Positions 62,388 through 64,000 of a stretch of DNA of 64,000 bases are shown one piece after another. The stretch is from Ligula intestinalis (Eukaryota; Platyhelminthes; Cestoda; Diphyllobothriidea; Diphyllobothriidae), in the NCBI GenBank assembly GCA_036362985.1, contig JAYGXS010000003.1:38305340-38369339 (forward strand). Reading direction: 5' to 3'. The notes below the pieces were generated by a model that had not been told where the DNA came from, did not search any database, and saw only the letters and a program-made list of their open reading frames with translations. Both the position numbers and the translations under genes were made by a program. Within the stretch, counting starts at the first letter, position 1. Each line of letters starts with the position of its first letter.

Positions 62388-62765
62388 TAGTCGCCGGTTA
62401 TTAAGCCCAGCCGCGTAATAAGCCCAAGTCAGCTTGGGACGGAATTTTACACAGCAAAATTCGCTAGCTAATAAGCCCAGTCGCCGGCTACAAAGCCCAG
62501 TTTGCCAACAGGATAGCGTGAAATTCTCACCTCTCTGCGCGCGCAACTTGTTACGTGTCACTAATATTTTTGTTTGTTTTTATTACGTAAAATACAGACA
62601 AACAGCATTCTTTTCTTGTACATAACCAAGCTCTACACATAATACAGTACGTATGTAATGTATAGTACCTATCCTGCGTTTGCTAATCAAGAACTAGGAC
62701 TCTCCGCTTAATGCGCCCGCCGCTTATTAAGCTCAATTTGGTCTGGGCCCGAGGTGGGCTTCATT
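62388..62765. repeat. repeat with recurrent TTATTAAGCCC / TAATAAGCCCA units
   Basis: CAGTAGTCGCCGGTTATTAAGCCCAG, CGTAATAAGCCCAAGTCAGC, CTAATAAGCCCAGTCGCCGG, and then CGCCGCTTATTAAGCTCAATTTGG at 62720-62743. CAGT-start motifs with this kind of TTATAAGC sequence are reminiscent of pogo/Tigger ends, but no clear terminal inversion or TA target is visible. Confidence 0.35.
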
Positions 62766-63559
62766 GCCAGCGACATCTGTACTGCGTAAGTAGCCAGCTT
62801 TACAGATGGCCGTTTTTTGTACACAGCCGAAAAGAAACTCGTTCGAAAGCCGGCTTCCACAAATGCCTGGAGGTTAAGCTGAGCAATAAATATTACAAGC
62901 CCACTTAGACCAACTCTTCGAATAAAAAATGCATAAATACGGATAAAATTTCGTTACATAGCAAATCTACTGTTCCCAGCGGGCGGTAACTTTGTTGTGA
63001 TTTAAAAGCACTAGCAACGCATCAAAGCCACTCTCTTATGCAGGAATTACGCCTGGTTATTTTAGAAACACAAAACAAGACACCTTCATATGCAAGTGAA
63101 CATTACTTATAGCCCAGGTGATTCTCCATAATAATAGTCTGCGTGGATAAATGCTGTACGTTTGCGCGTGTTCTATGAGCGACCATTAATCTAACCGAGG
63201 GATTTTTTCAAGTTCTTATGGACAGGCAAATTTATTTTTCTTAGCGTGTCTAGAAAGGTTAGCATAACAACGTGCTTTTGACAAGGAAGAGGTATTTTGG
63301 TTTCAGAAAACCTGGCTTGTATACCTTTGAAAGGTTTCAGCACAAAACACAAAGAACATGCCGGAAAGGTATTTACATTGCAAAATCCGTATTTTATAGC
63401 TCGAAACAAGCATAAGTGAGTAAAGAAGAGCCAAGTATGCCTGTCCAAGTAGTCTCTATGCATGTTAGGTGGTTTTGCAGCATTTAGTTTAACCATGGTG
63501 TGGGTAAAATGTAACTAACGTATTTTTTTAAAGGTTTCTTTGTACCGATACATTGCCTT

Positions 63560-63655
63560 GACGTTTTTTAACTTATAGGGAGCTCAAAGGCATTCGCCTA
63601 TCTTTTCCTCAACAAAACCGAACTGAATGTGACTTTGAACTGAACGTGATAGTCA
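63560..63655 (+). mobile_element. LINE 3'-end fragment
   Basis: ATAGGGAGCTCAAAGGCATTCGCCTAT is the reverse-strand equivalent of ATAGGCAAACGCCTTTGAACTCCC at 1830 and of 18045-18075. It is followed by CCGAACTGAATGTGACTTTGAACTGAAC. It is a 3' terminal scrap of the 18-kb LINE family, in + orientation. Confidence 0.65.
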
Positions 63656-64000
63656 GATGCGGGAAAGACCTTAAGCAAGGGCAAGCTACAGTGGCAAAAG
63701 ATTCCAAGATGTTCAAGCATGTTCTCTGGGCATCCAAAACATGCGAACAGTATACTTTCTGGTGATCAAGTAAGCGCATCATATGCTATGTATCCACTGT
63801 GACCAGATTTCACCAATTTCGAAGAAAGCAAATCTTCGCAGGCAAAAAACATTACGTTCCGTGGTGGCGTCTTTCTAATATATCTTAACTTGTGATCCGT
63901 GACCATACTCTATAAGTGCGGCCTCATTACACCTTACTTCAACTACACCAAAAAACCTTTTTGTACAGCATACGACCTAGGGATTGCAAAAATAAAGTCT

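Larger units (their letters stand above)
61218..64000 (-). other. part of the next upstream intron of the MTSS1-like gene
   Basis: 2.8 kb to the window edge. No further exon of the IMD (the missing N-terminal helices) can be found on the - strand. It contains a possible pogo-like MITE relic (62388-62765) and a LINE 3' end (63560-63655). The rest is AT-rich without recognisable content. Confidence 0.6.

Overview
The window is eukaryotic, intron-rich and heavily loaded with transposon debris. The best guess is a flatworm, probably a diphyllobothriid-type tapeworm (Spirometra / Dibothriocephalus / Schistocephalus group). That assignment is inference: it rests on very long introns, degenerate LINE tails with C2H2-like fingers, Penelope-like elements (PLEs) and tRNA-derived SINEs of a kind I associate with cestode genomes. 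No bacterial-style operon, rRNA or CRISPR is present.

Two host genes are supported. (1) At the left end, on the + strand, are the last two exons of a type II (DNAJB-like) Hsp40 co-chaperone (about 137-533 and 4011-4319, stop at 4317-4319). Its J domain lies off the window to the left. (2) From about 61.2 kb down to 31.2 kb on the - strand is a homologue of MTSS1 / missing-in-metastasis, an I-BAR (IMD) actin and membrane scaffold. Five exons were recovered: 61217-60755, 53941-53324, 48553-47956, 35343-34708 and 31664-31162. All four exon-exon junctions are phase-compatible. The 5' end of the gene, including the first IMD helices, lies beyond 64 kb. Three further - strand exons (17389-17136, 14383-14125, 12036-11798, stop TAG) also chain in phase with one another. 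They look like the 3' part of the same gene through alternative splicing, or of a separate downstream gene. The two genes are convergent, with about 7.5 kb of repeat-rich DNA between them.

Everything else is intron or intergenic DNA. It contains: a 5'-truncated LINE (18.0-19.4 kb, -) with two further 3'-end fragments (1.8 kb and 63.6 kb); LINE tails (22.1-22.6 kb -, 50.2-50.6 kb +, 58.8-59.9 kb +); PLE remnants with RT and GIY-YIG coding (20.4-21.6 kb, 39.7-40.6 kb, 43.8-44.4 kb); a Ty3/gypsy pol fossil (44.4-47.7 kb, +); a 500-bp TA-flanked MITE (7.2-7.7 kb); several tRNA-like SINEs; long foldback hairpins (6.5, 40.1 and 57.1 kb); a 203-bp segmental duplication (26.6/27.0 kb); and many microsatellites.

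The most interesting signals are four. PLE 3' tails and SINE tails share a hammerhead-ribozyme-like layout (CTGATGA, stem, GAAAC). A near-perfect palindrome is made of two opposed PLE termini. Two microsatellites sit exactly where polypyrimidine tracts of splice acceptors should be. The MTSS1-like gene has an unresolved and possibly alternative C-terminus.
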